Shown piece by piece: positions 1 to 8,985 of a stretch of 64,000 nucleotides of DNA. A program made the position numbers and the translations under genes. Below the pieces are notes generated by a model, which saw nothing but the letters and a program-made list of their open reading frames with translations, was not told the origin of the DNA and ran no database searches. Within the stretch, counting starts at the first letter, position 1. Every line of letters begins with the position of its first letter. Source of the DNA: JADKIH01 sp031417395 (GTDB taxonomy: Bacteria > Bacteroidota > Bacteroidia > AKYH767-A > 2013-40CM-41-45); contig JANOVM010000004.1 in NCBI GenBank assembly GCA_031417395.1, positions 81,150 through 145,149 of the forward strand, written 5' to 3'.

Positions 1-1
1 C

Positions 2-1483
2 ACTTCGAATAGTCTAAGTGCATTTTCCGTTGGAGTTAATGGAGGATTCCTTTGTCCAGGTATGGGACTTATTTCATCAGCGAATTTACCTAAACGGCTT
101 TGTACTTGGAGAATTATTAGCAACAATGGACCTTTCAATTGTGCTAAGCATAACCTTTCTATGATACGTCCTTCACTAGATTTAGCTCCGGGAGGAAATG
201 TAAATTTTAATTTCGCTGTTTCTAAATGGCTTTCGATGAATTGCATACCTGAACTACGTCTTACGATTTCAGATAATGGCACATACACAAATATTTTAGG
301 CAACACTCTTTTAAGTCAAATGAATAATCTACCTGATGATAAAAACCCATGTACACTTGATGCTTGTGACGTAAATGGGTCTCCAACTAATACTCCCATA
401 ACCAACACAGGGGGTGGTGAAAACGATGGAATAATTTGCACAGAAGACAATTGCCAAAATGGTATAACAGTACATCTTCCAATATCCGGATCTTTAAATG
501 ACAATAATCTTTGTACAATGGGTGAAACTTGTAACAATGGTGTATTCAATCAAGGCAACGTTACCCCAACAGACGATGGTGATATTTGTACTATTGATTT
601 TTGTAATCCAATTTCAGGTATTGTTAGCCATACCCAATCTAAAGATGATAATAATCCATGTACAAATGATTTTTGTGATATAACAAATGGGTCCGTAACA
701 CACAGTCCCACAGTATCCGGAACTCCTGGGGCATCTGACAACAATTTATGCACGACAGATTTATGCGATGGCATGAATAACACTATATATACTGCAGTTA
801 TAACAGGCCCTTGCACAGGCCCGACTTTATATTTAAAGTTATTTATTGAAGGTTACTATTCCGGAATCGGTTTAATGGAAAATGCAACATATCCTCCTAT
901 TGGTGGCTGCCTATTTCATAATTTTTTATCCCCTATTATTTCAGATGCAGATTATGTTACTATAAGTTTGTATAATCAATTAGCACCTGCTCCAATTTAT
1001 CTTAATGGATTTGTAGAATCAAAAACCGGAATTCTAAAAACGGACGGAAGCGTGAATGTTACTTTCACAAATTTAGTCGCCTCTTCAACTCAATATTATA
1101 TCTGTATTAATCACCGCAATTCAATAGAAACATGGAGTAGACTTTATGATATTAGTTCTTCTACAGCACTAAATCCTTATGATTTTTCAAGTGACAAAAC
1201 GCAAGCATTCGGAAACAACATGATTGATGTAGGTGAAGTATATGGAGAATCACCGGTATGGGCAATCTTTAGCGGAGATATTTCTGATGCAAACACCGCA
1301 ACAGTCGGAATACAGGACCATGTAGTGGAATCACAAGATTATGGTGATTTGGAAAAAGCAGTTTATTATATTTATACAGGTTATCTTCCTGAAGATATCA
1401 CAGGTGATGGTATTGTAGAATCCGCCGATTATGGTTTAATGGAAAATGCCACATATTTTACGAGAGTTACAGTTCGTCCTTAG
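2..1483 (+). CDS. Secreted cysteine-repeat protein with dockerin-like C-terminus (5' partial)
   Basis: The reading frame is open to the left edge of the window, so the N-terminus lies outside it. The middle (bases about 330-830) carries short cysteine repeats such as KNPCTLDACD, GDICTIDFCN, NNPCTNDFCD and NNLCTTDLCD. They resemble the Dictyostelium-type CTDC repeat that also occurs in Bacteroidota surface proteins. The C-terminus ends in a calcium-loop-like, dockerin-like segment (DITGDGIVESADYG), and an earlier stretch shares the odd motif GLMENATY with it. No T9SS sorting domain is visible. Extracellular location is inferred from composition and from the secreted neighbour 25 bases downstream. 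Function unknown. Confidence 0.7.
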   Translation, partial: TSNSLSAFSVGVNGGFLCPGMGLISSANLPKRLCTWRIISNNGPFNCAKHNLSMIRPSLDLAPGGNVNFNFAVSKWLSMNCIPELRLTISDNGTYTNILGNTLLSQMNNLPDDKNPCTLDACDVNGSPTNTPITNTGGGENDGIICTEDNCQNGITVHLPISGSLNDNNLCTMGETCNNGVFNQGNVTPTDDGDICTIDFCNPISGIVSHTQSKDDNNPCTNDFCDITNGSVTHSPTVSGTPGASDNNLCTTDLCDGMNNTIYTAVITGPCTGPTLYLKLFIEGYYSGIGLMENATYPPIGGCLFHNFLSPIISDADYVTISLYNQLAPAPIYLNGFVESKTGILKTDGSVNVTFTNLVASSTQYYICINHRNSIETWSRLYDISSSTALNPYDFSSDKTQAFGNNMIDVGEVYGESPVWAIFSGDISDANTATVGIQDHVVESQDYGDLEKAVYYIYTGYLPEDITGDGIVESADYGLMENATYFTRVTVRP

Positions 1484-1508
1484 ATTTTTTTGTAAATTCG
1501 ATTAAGAA

Positions 1509-3599
1509 ATGAAAAAATTCTTTCTGTCTGCTTTATTTAGCCTTTTTATTATTAATTCCGAAGCCCAGATATTTCCTTTTTGGGAAGTAACCGATATCCC
1601 TTATTATTGGTCACCTCATAACCATAACAGAGTGATGATTCAGGATTCCTCATTGTATGAAGGCAGAAGATGTCTTCAAATAAAAAATATCGTTAGCGGG
1701 CAAACAGAATACCGCTGGGCAAATCATGCACAACTTTATATGTTATTGCCCGATAAACATGGTAATTACATATTTTTAAAAGACAATTCATTCATTGGAG
1801 TTTATGATACCATTTTACAGGACTATGTCAATATCAATACAGGTCCATTGGCAAACATAACAATTACAAGTATTGGCCTTTCTCCTAATGGAAATATCTG
1901 GGCAGCAGGGTATCAGCAGCTTGGTTTATACAATGGTTCAACATGGCAGGTTTATCCTTATTATGGATATAGAGAAATAAAAGTAATAGATGATTCTTCT
2001 GCCTATTTAACCGGAAATCCCTTTTTAAAATTTCACAATGGAACTTTTGATACATTGTTTTACCTGCCAACAAATGTTTATTTCAGGGATTGGGATATTG
2101 ATTCTTTAGGTAATCTCTGGATAGCCGGAACCAATAAATTAATTTATGCACACGATACAACAATGGTGTTTTTTGACAGCACGAATACGCCGGTGGGCTC
2201 AGAAAAATTTTCCAAAGTTGTAGTTGGCAAGAATGGACATGTATGGACATGTGGCGCAAAGCAGAACTTATTTGAATACGATGGCACATCATGGACTACA
2301 CATGCATTGCCGTCTAATAATATTTATATTGACAACTTTAATCTTGATTCTCTAAGCAGGCCTTGGGTAATCGGTGGCGACTTATTCAATAATCAATTTT
2401 CAAACATGAATATTTATGTTTGGAATGGAAGTAATTTCAATTCTCCGATTGACTTCAAATTTAATCCTTACAGAAATATTAAAGCAATTTCTCCTAATTC
2501 ACTGGCTAATGACGATGGAGTTTTTAGTTTTAATCCCGCGAATTATCAAATCTCTTCGTTTGTTGGAATACCCGAACATATTGAAGCCACTCAGGTAAAT
2601 TGCTTTATGACTTATTCTCAATATAATTCAAGTAACTATTTCCCTTATGGCACTAATTCAGGTGTTTATACGCAGTATGGCCAAGTACCGGGACTCGATA
2701 CTACTGTCCTCCCCAATGACACAGTAAATTGCATCGTCAATGATAATGGAAGCCAGTATGTCTGTACAAATAATGGAATGTTGGTTTACTCAGGTGTTTT
2801 TTACAATACGTTAAACACTACAAACTCTCCGCTTCCATCCGATACAATAACTTTTGCTACAGTTGTTCAAAATCAACCGTACAATAAACTTTACATAGGC
2901 ACTGCAAATGGAATTGCCATTTATTCTAATAGCCAATGGACAATTTTTGATGCCGCCTATTTTGGGTTGAATACTTGCTATGTTACAGGTATATTAATAC
3001 AACCCTGGGATACCATTGCCTATGTAACCACTATGGGAAATGGACTCATAAAACTATACCCTTCGGGAACCTTTGATCTTTTAAATGTTTCAAACGGCGG
3101 TTTACAGGATGATTCCCTTTATTACGCTAGCCTGGCCGAATTAGCCAAATGCGGCGCCTATATTGTAATAGGCACCAAACACAACGGCATTGCTGTATAT
3201 GAATTTTGGAGTAATTCATTTCAATATTATAATGCAAGTAATGGTTATCCCTTTACCGAATCGCGTGCTGCGATAAATAATAATTATTACTTTGGAAATT
3301 TCTTGTTAGGCACAAATACAGGACTATACTGGGCTTCTCCCTGTGGTAGTGTTCAAGAAAATAATATTTATGGAAATTTAAATGTATATCCAAATCCAAG
3401 CACCGGACTTTTTTCTGTCGAACAACCTTTTATGAGTCACATAGAAGTACTAAATACATTAGGAGAGATCATCTTTCAAAAAGAAACAAAAGTTGATAAA
3501 TTGTCCATTAATTTAAGTAATCTTACTAAAGGAATTTATTTTATCAGAACAACAGATAAAAATCAAAAAGTTTTTAATAGGAAAATAATTTTGTATTAA
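1509..3599 (+). CDS. Secreted beta-propeller-like protein with T9SS type A sorting domain
   Basis: The 696-residue protein starts with a clear signal peptide (MKKFFLSALFSLF, cleavage likely after NSEAQ). Its body has repeated segments of the kind LDSLSRPWVIGG, LSPNGNIWAAG and DSLGNLWIAG, typical of two-component-regulator-propeller (ligand-binding seven-bladed) repeats. The last ~75 residues form a T9SS sorting domain, beginning NVYPNPSTGLFSVEQP and ending GIYFIRTTDKNQ...KIILY. It should therefore be exported by the type IX system and cleaved or anchored at the surface. Its stop codon overlaps the stop of the convergent birA gene by two bases (shared TTAA). Specific ligand unknown. Confidence 0.85.
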   Translation: MKKFFLSALFSLFIINSEAQIFPFWEVTDIPYYWSPHNHNRVMIQDSSLYEGRRCLQIKNIVSGQTEYRWANHAQLYMLLPDKHGNYIFLKDNSFIGVYDTILQDYVNINTGPLANITITSIGLSPNGNIWAAGYQQLGLYNGSTWQVYPYYGYREIKVIDDSSAYLTGNPFLKFHNGTFDTLFYLPTNVYFRDWDIDSLGNLWIAGTNKLIYAHDTTMVFFDSTNTPVGSEKFSKVVVGKNGHVWTCGAKQNLFEYDGTSWTTHALPSNNIYIDNFNLDSLSRPWVIGGDLFNNQFSNMNIYVWNGSNFNSPIDFKFNPYRNIKAISPNSLANDDGVFSFNPANYQISSFVGIPEHIEATQVNCFMTYSQYNSSNYFPYGTNSGVYTQYGQVPGLDTTVLPNDTVNCIVNDNGSQYVCTNNGMLVYSGVFYNTLNTTNSPLPSDTITFATVVQNQPYNKLYIGTANGIAIYSNSQWTIFDAAYFGLNTCYVTGILIQPWDTIAYVTTMGNGLIKLYPSGTFDLLNVSNGGLQDDSLYYASLAELAKCGAYIVIGTKHNGIAVYEFWSNSFQYYNASNGYPFTESRAAINNNYYFGNFLLGTNTGLYWASPCGSVQENNIYGNLNVYPNPSTGLFSVEQPFMSHIEVLNTLGEIIFQKETKVDKLSINLSNLTKGIYFIRTTDKNQKVFNRKIILY

Positions 3600-4402
3600 A
3601 GAAACGCAATTTCCTTAATATCATACTTCCCTTCCCTCCCATCTTCCTTTTGAACAACTAACTTCCCGATATCATCCACCCCTTTAATAATCCCGTTGAA
3701 TATTTCATCTCCACTTTGAAATTTTTTTACCTCTCCGATACCATACAAAACAGATAGATAGTCCTTCTCAATAGTCTGAATGCCTCCACTTTTTAAACTC
3801 AAATACCGTTTCTCCAAAAAAGAGCATAAAGCAGCAAATAGCATTTCCAGATCATAAGGCTTTTGTTTAGTAAGTGAAAATGATCCTGCATTATGCAATT
3901 CTGAAGGAAAAACCGTTTGGTTGATATTAACTCCAATTCCAAGAATACAGGAAGACAACCTGGAACCATAAACAGCATTTTCAATTAATAAACCGCCGAT
4001 TTTTAAAGAATCATAGTAAATATCGTTGGGCCATTTTATAGTGACTCCTTCTCCAAGGAAATTTGATACAAAATCGTATACGCCTAAAGCAAAGGCCTTG
4101 TTTAGCTGAAAAACATCTTTTGCAGGAAGAAAAGCCGGGTAAAAAACGAAACTTTGAAGGAGGTTCTTTCCTGCTTCACTATGCCATTGGGCGCCTTTTT
4201 GGCCTCTTCCTCCGGTTTGATGAATAGTCCTCACAGCTGAACCTTCCGGAATTAAATTTCGATTAATGTAACCCGAAAGGTAAGAATTAGTAGAATCAAC
4301 TTCATCCAGCATTATGCAATGTCGGCCTGTGAATAAGGTTGTTAACTCTTTATTTGGGTTTTCAGGTAAGTCCGTTTCAGGCTTACTATCTTTAATGCTC
4401 AC
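3596..4402 (-). CDS. birA: Biotin--[acetyl-CoA-carboxylase] ligase
   Basis: Attaches biotin, via biotinyl-AMP, to the biotin carrier domain of acetyl-CoA carboxylase and other biotin enzymes in the cytoplasm. The 268-residue frame shows the family signatures: the biotin/AMP-binding loop GRGQKGAQWHS (about residues 65-75) and KWPNDIYYDSLKIGGLLIEN (about residues 124-143), with a C-terminal SH3-like region. There is no N-terminal DNA-binding helix-turn-helix, so this is a monofunctional ligase, not a repressor. The start used is GTG. It is divergent from rsfS (54 bases apart), a gene pair common in Bacteroidota. The stop overlaps that of the upstream secreted gene. Confidence 0.93.
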   Translation of the reverse strand: MSIKDSKPETDLPENPNKELTTLFTGRHCIMLDEVDSTNSYLSGYINRNLIPEGSAVRTIHQTGGRGQKGAQWHSEAGKNLLQSFVFYPAFLPAKDVFQLNKAFALGVYDFVSNFLGEGVTIKWPNDIYYDSLKIGGLLIENAVYGSRLSSCILGIGVNINQTVFPSELHNAGSFSLTKQKPYDLEMLFAALCSFLEKRYLSLKSGGIQTIEKDYLSVLYGIGEVKKFQSGDEIFNGIIKGVDDIGKLVVQKEDGREGKYDIKEIAFL

Positions 4403-4456
4403 AATATTTTGATTACTTTTGCGTCTGATTAAGTGTAAATAACCTTATAATTCTTA

Positions 4457-4870
4457 ATGATAAAAAAGAAGTCTCCTACGACTAAAGTACCTAAAAAAAC
4501 CGTTCGAAAACTAAATGATGCAGAACGTCTCAAAAACCTCATTGTTGATGGTATGATTGAGAAAAAAGCTAAAGAAATTGTTTGCATTGATCTTAGAACG
4601 ATAAAAAACTCTGTGGCTGATTTTTTTGTGATCTGCCACGCCGATTCGAAAACACATATTGATGCCATTGCCAATTCCGTTGAAGAATTTGTATATAAAA
4701 AAGAGGGCGAAGAAGCTTTTCATAGGGAAGGAAGTACAAATTCAGAGTGGGTCTTAATCGACTACTTTAATGTTGTCGCTCATATTTTCCAACACGAACA
4801 ACGTGAATATTATGGCATAGAACGCCTTTGGGCCGATGGAGAAATTCAACGAATTGTGGCTAATTATTAA
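4457..4870 (+). CDS. rsfS: Ribosome silencing factor RsfS
   Basis: RsfS (YbeB/Iojap family) binds ribosomal protein L14 on the 50S subunit and blocks subunit joining in slow growth. The family core is easy to see: KEIVCIDLRTIKNSVADFFV, then ICHADSKTHIDAIANSVEE, a W-x-L-x-D-Y motif (WVLIDYFNVVAHIF) and REYYGIERLWADGE. At 137 residues it is somewhat longer than usual because of a lysine-rich N-terminal extension of about 25 residues. ATG start. It leads the run rsfS-ftsH and is divergent from birA. A TACTTTTG box at 4414-4421 fits a Bacteroidota -7 element. Confidence 0.93.
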   Translation: MIKKKSPTTKVPKKTVRKLNDAERLKNLIVDGMIEKKAKEIVCIDLRTIKNSVADFFVICHADSKTHIDAIANSVEEFVYKKEGEEAFHREGSTNSEWVLIDYFNVVAHIFQHEQREYYGIERLWADGEIQRIVANY

Positions 4871-4874
4871 TCCG

Positions 4875-4882
4875 TAACTTTG
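4875..4882 (+). promoter_or_regulatory. Candidate -7 box upstream of ftsH
   Basis: TAACTTTG matches the Bacteroidota -7 consensus TAnnTTTG and lies about 75 bases before the ftsH start, immediately after the rsfS stop. No convincing -33 TTTG was found at the usual distance, so the call is tentative. It suggests ftsH can be transcribed separately from rsfS. Confidence 0.35.
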
Positions 4883-4958
4883 TATTATTAATATTCTATT
4901 ACCCGGTTTAAGATTGCTAACCAACAACCGATGTAATTAATTACTTTTTAAAAATAAA

Positions 4959-7040
4959 ATGAGCGAACAAGACAGAACGAACGATCCCAAGGGAGGAAAG
5001 AAGCCTGGACCTGGAAAGAAATTCCCGGGTGGCCCAAAAATTAATTTTAATTTTTACTGGATATATGGAATAATCATAGCTATTCTCATAATCACTCAGA
5101 TATTTCAATGGGGTGCTTCAGAACGACAAATTTCTATTGACCGCTTCCAAAGGGAAATGCTGGCCTCTAAAGACGTTTCTAAAATAGAAGTGACTGATAA
5201 AACAGCACACGTTACCATTAAGAAAGATAAGCTGACAGATGCAAAGTATAAAGATATCAATGCAAAACGCTGGGGAAATGTAGCGAATGAAGGACCGCAT
5301 TATTATTTTAATACAGGACCGGAAGACTTATTCGCAAAAAAAGTTGAAGAGACTCAAAAGGATTTTCTTCCTGAAGAAAAAGTCAGCATTAATTATTTGC
5401 AGGACAACAGAAGCTATTGGGAAGTTGTTCTGAACTGGATTATTCCTCTTGGCTTCATCATCTTAATATGGACATTCATCATGCGCCGCATGAGTGGCGG
5501 CGGTGGCGGCGGAAGTCAGATTTTCAACATTGGCAAATCCAAAGCGCAATTATTTGACAAAGACCTTCAGGTTAAAGTAACGTTTAATGATGTTGCCGGT
5601 CTGGAAGAAGCGAAACTGGAAGTAATGGAAATCGTTGACTTCTTAAAGAATCCTAAAAAATATACTACGCTGGGCGGTAAAATTCCTCGTGGTGCTTTAT
5701 TGGTTGGTCCTCCGGGAACGGGAAAAACTCTTTTGGCAAAAGCCATGGCCGGAGAAGCACAGGTTCCATTCTTTTCTCTTTCAGGATCCGATTTCGTCGA
5801 AATGTTTGTTGGTGTTGGTGCTTCACGGGTTCGCGACTTGTTCCGTCAGGCTAAAGAAAAAGCTCCGTGTATTATCTTTATTGATGAAATAGATGCAATA
5901 GGTCGCGCAAGAGGAAAATCTGCTTCTTTCAGCGCTAACGATGAAAGAGAGAGCACACTCAACCAGCTCTTAACTGAAATGGATGGCTTTGGAAGCAATT
6001 CCGGTGTTATAATCATTGCCGCTACCAATCGCGCCGACATACTTGACCGAGCACTCCTGCGCCCGGGCCGTTTTGACCGTCAGATCTATGTTGAACTTCC
6101 GGATCTCAATGGAAGAAAAGCCATCTTCAGCGTACATTTAAAACCTCTTAAAATAACTTCTGCTCTCGATATTGATTTTCTTTCCAGACAAACTCCCGGT
6201 TTTTCGGGAGCGGATATTGCCAACGTATGCAATGAATCAGCTTTGATTGCTGCAAGAAAAAACAAACAAGCCATAGACATTCAGGATTTCCTCGATGCTA
6301 TTGACAGAATAATCGGTGGTCTGGAGAAAAAGAATAAAATAATTTCACAGGATGAAAAGAAAGTCATTGCTTACCACGAAGCAGGTCATGCTGCTGTAAG
6401 CTGGCTGCTTGAATTTGCACATCCACTTGTGAAGGTTACCATCGTTCCCCGTGGAAAATCATTGGGTGCTGCCTGGTATCTTCCTGAAGAAAGACAGATC
6501 ACTACGACGGATCAGATAATGGATGAAATATGCGCAGCATTAGGCGGTCGTGCATCTGAAGAAATTGTTTTTGGAAAAATCTCAACGGGTGCTCTTAGTG
6601 ACCTTGAAAAAATTACCAAGCAGGCTTATGCAATGGTCACCATTTACGGTCTCAACGATAAAATCGGTAATGTCAGCTTCTACGATTCCAGCGGACAACA
6701 GGAATACACTTTTGGCAAACCATACAGTGAACATACAGCTGAAATCATAGATACAGAAGTAAAGAAAATCATTACAGAGTCTTACGAGCGTACGAAGGAT
6801 TTGCTGAAAGATCATAAAGAAGAACTGCATCAGTTGGCTTCCCGCTTACTTGAACGTGAAGTAATTTTCAAAGAAGATCTTGAACAGATTTTCGGAAAAC
6901 GCAAATGGGAAGATAAGTCTGAAATGGCATATATGGGGCCTTCAGCCAACGGAACAACAATTGCAGATACAATTCCAACCATAATACTTCCTCCTGCCGG
7001 TGAAAACCAGGCAACCGCTGTTCCTCCTGCAGGCAGCTGA
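4959..7040 (+). CDS. ftsH: ATP-dependent zinc metalloprotease FtsH
   Basis: Membrane-anchored AAA+ protease that degrades misfolded and regulatory membrane and cytoplasmic proteins. Visible in order: a Gly/Lys/Pro-rich N-terminus, a first membrane helix (residues ~33-50), a periplasmic domain, a second helix (~158-176), a glycine-rich linker (SGGGGGGS), Walker A GPPGTGKT (250-257), Walker B IIFIDEID with the pore and SRH regions (ATNRADILDRALLRPGRFDR), and the zinc site HEAGH (473-477) with the downstream SDLEK acidic ligand. The 693-residue length is normal for Bacteroidota. The C-terminus ends in a Pro/Ala tail. It sits 20 bases before the LUD gene, so co-transcription is likely. Confidence 0.97.
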   Translation: MSEQDRTNDPKGGKKPGPGKKFPGGPKINFNFYWIYGIIIAILIITQIFQWGASERQISIDRFQREMLASKDVSKIEVTDKTAHVTIKKDKLTDAKYKDINAKRWGNVANEGPHYYFNTGPEDLFAKKVEETQKDFLPEEKVSINYLQDNRSYWEVVLNWIIPLGFIILIWTFIMRRMSGGGGGGSQIFNIGKSKAQLFDKDLQVKVTFNDVAGLEEAKLEVMEIVDFLKNPKKYTTLGGKIPRGALLVGPPGTGKTLLAKAMAGEAQVPFFSLSGSDFVEMFVGVGASRVRDLFRQAKEKAPCIIFIDEIDAIGRARGKSASFSANDERESTLNQLLTEMDGFGSNSGVIIIAATNRADILDRALLRPGRFDRQIYVELPDLNGRKAIFSVHLKPLKITSALDIDFLSRQTPGFSGADIANVCNESALIAARKNKQAIDIQDFLDAIDRIIGGLEKKNKIISQDEKKVIAYHEAGHAAVSWLLEFAHPLVKVTIVPRGKSLGAAWYLPEERQITTTDQIMDEICAALGGRASEEIVFGKISTGALSDLEKITKQAYAMVTIYGLNDKIGNVSFYDSSGQQEYTFGKPYSEHTAEIIDTEVKKIITESYERTKDLLKDHKEELHQLASRLLEREVIFKEDLEQIFGKRKWEDKSEMAYMGPSANGTTIADTIPTIILPPAGENQATAVPPAGS

Positions 7041-7060
7041 TATAAAGATTCTCTCACAAA

Positions 7061-7696
7061 ATGGATATCACTTCACGTGAAATAATTTTAAAGAAAATCA
7101 GACAAGGGCTGGTTCAAAAAAAGGGATTGCGTTTCCCTGCCGTTGACTGGGATAAAAATATATACGCCGAAAATCCGGATAGTCAGGAAGAACAATTTGC
7201 AAAAGCTTTCACCAAGGTAGGCGGGCATTTTGTTTTTTGTGAAAGTGAGCTTGAATTTATTGAAAATGTAATTGCCCTCTCTCAGGAAAATAAATGGAAA
7301 CAGTTTTACTGCCGCGAAGAAGCAATTACTCAACAGCTGGATAAAGTGGATTTTCCCTACACACGCGAAGAAAAAAATTTTCCGGAAGAAATTGTTGCCA
7401 TAACCACTTGTGAAGCTTTAATCTCCCGTTTGGGCAGTGTTCTGGTTTCATCCGGACAAGGATCAGGGCGCCGGTTATTTGTAGTTCCTACTGTGCATAT
7501 TATCCTTGCTTACACTTCTCAAATCGTTCCCGATCTTAAAGATGGTTTGGAACGCATAAAGAAAAGATATAAAGATCAAATCCCTTCTTTTATAGCCACG
7601 TTGACCGGTCCAAGCAGAACAGCTGATATTGAAAAGACGCTGGTTACACCTGCACATGGTCCCAGAGATATTTTTGTTTTTCTTGTAGAAGACTGA
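7061..7696 (+). CDS. LUD (LutC/YkgG-type) domain protein
   Basis: The 211-residue protein has the LUD fold signature: ISRLGSVLVSSG, then RRLFVVPTVHIILAY, and the C-terminal SFIATLTGPSRTADIEKTLV followed by HGPRDIFVFLVED. LUD proteins include the LutC subunit of iron-sulfur lactate utilisation complexes, but no lutA or lutB is present here. In Bacteroidota a lone LUD gene commonly follows ftsH, so its role is probably not lactate oxidation. It is 20 bases after ftsH and one base before the DUF2007 gene, which suggests one transcript through cdsA. Confidence 0.85.
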   Translation: MDITSREIILKKIRQGLVQKKGLRFPAVDWDKNIYAENPDSQEEQFAKAFTKVGGHFVFCESELEFIENVIALSQENKWKQFYCREEAITQQLDKVDFPYTREEKNFPEEIVAITTCEALISRLGSVLVSSGQGSGRRLFVVPTVHIILAYTSQIVPDLKDGLERIKKRYKDQIPSFIATLTGPSRTADIEKTLVTPAHGPRDIFVFLVED

Positions 7697-7697
7697 T

Positions 7698-7904
7698 ATG
7701 GAAAAAGGGTGGACGTTAATTTATGTAAACAATCAACTTCACAAAACTGAAATTGTGCGTGCCGTTTTAGAGGACGAAGGAATTGAATCAGTCAGTATGG
7801 ATAAAAGAGATTCAAGTTACATTTCCATTGGCGATATTGAAGTGTATGTCCCGGAAGAATATGCTGAATTAGCCCGAACGATTATTGAAAAAAATGCATT
7901 GTGA
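7698..7904 (+). CDS. DUF2007 small protein
   Basis: A 68-residue protein with the DUF2007 (putative signal-transducing protein) pattern: a small alpha/beta domain reading WTLIYVNNQLHKTEIVRAVL, then EGIESVSMDKRDSS, then IEVYVPEEYAELARTII. The domain is ferredoxin-like and its biochemical role is not established. The gene is packed between LUD (one base upstream) and cdsA. Its TGA stop overlaps the cdsA GTG start (GTGA), which implies translational coupling. Confidence 0.82.
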   Translation: MEKGWTLIYVNNQLHKTEIVRAVLEDEGIESVSMDKRDSSYISIGDIEVYVPEEYAELARTIIEKNAL

Positions 7905-8716
7905 CTAACCTGGGGCAACGAACAATTACAGGCGTAATAGGTGCAACTATCCTGCTTTCAGGAATTATTTTTAGCGAACAAACTTTTCTTCTGCTGCTTA
8001 TTTTCATCAGTTCTATGTCACTGCTTGAATTTTACCGTCTCTATGAATCGGAAAATACAAAGCCTCAAAAAGCGCTTGGCATACTGATTAATATTTTTAT
8101 TTTTCTTCCTCCACTCATTCAAAATATTTTTGAAACAGGATTTAATATTCTTCCTCTGATTATCATTCTTCCTTATTTTATTTTCATTCGTGAACTTTAT
8201 CTTAAAAACGAGAAACCACTTTATAATATAGGTGCTACACTTTTAGGAACCTTCTATATAAGCATTCCGTTATTTTGTTTCTACCTTATTTCCTTTCAGG
8301 GCATTTTGGATAACTACCAGTATGGCTGCATTATCGGTTACTTTTTTATTTTATGGGCAAACGATATAGGCGCTTACTTTATAGGCAAGTATTTTGGAAA
8401 ACGTAAACTCTTCGAAAGAATTTCTCCCAAAAAAACATGGGAAGGATTTTTTGGCGGACTTGTATTTGCTATGTTAATGTCTTGGTTTGTATCCATTCTA
8501 TTCACAAACTTTTCAATCGTTGGTTGGATGAGCATTGCAGCTATTATTATCATTACCGGAACCCTTGGCGATCTTGTTGAATCATTGTTTAAAAGAAGTG
8601 TTCACATAAAAGATTCAGGAACTATTTTACCCGGACATGGCGGTTTTCTGGATCGTTTCGATGGGCTTTTTATTTCTGCACCGTTTGTGTTTTTTTATTT
8701 GCAGATGATTAAGTAA
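7901..8716 (+). CDS. cdsA: Phosphatidate cytidylyltransferase
   Basis: Integral membrane enzyme making CDP-diacylglycerol from phosphatidate and CTP, the precursor of phosphatidylserine/ethanolamine and phosphatidylglycerol. The 271-residue protein has about seven hydrophobic helices and the CDP-diglyceride synthase signature near the C-terminus: DLVESLFKRSVHIKDSG followed by PGHGGFLDRFDGL, with the metal-binding acidic residues. The start is GTG, overlapping the DUF2007 stop. With psd about 1.6 kb downstream it supplies phosphatidylethanolamine synthesis; the Pss step is not encoded here. Confidence 0.94.
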   Translation: MTNLGQRTITGVIGATILLSGIIFSEQTFLLLLIFISSMSLLEFYRLYESENTKPQKALGILINIFIFLPPLIQNIFETGFNILPLIIILPYFIFIRELYLKNEKPLYNIGATLLGTFYISIPLFCFYLISFQGILDNYQYGCIIGYFFILWANDIGAYFIGKYFGKRKLFERISPKKTWEGFFGGLVFAMLMSWFVSILFTNFSIVGWMSIAAIIIITGTLGDLVESLFKRSVHIKDSGTILPGHGGFLDRFDGLFISAPFVFFYLQMIK

Positions 8717-8954
8717 GCCTAATTAGTAAAAATAACGAACTCATAACTCCCCTTATATTTTTCCTTTAAATTCGATCTTCTACTTTATTAAATAGATAAT
8801 TTTGGCACATATTTCAGCATACTATACTGTTATTCAGCTAGATAATTAATTGCCAGATTATTACTTTCTTTTACTTAACATCATAATTATTATTTATAAC
8901 TGCTTAAAAGGGAAATGCATTGGCCTAACAATGCTCACTTTTCTTAAAAATATA

Positions 8955-8962
8955 TACCTTCG
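8955..8962 (+). promoter_or_regulatory. Candidate -7 box upstream of glutamate dehydrogenase
   Basis: TACCTTCG, one base off the Bacteroidota consensus TAnnTTTG, lies 24 bases before the ATG. The surrounding 8717-8985 stretch has no coding potential I can support and looks like an AT-rich promoter and leader region. Confidence 0.3.
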
Positions 8963-8985
8963 CTGCCCAAATCTATCTACAATAC

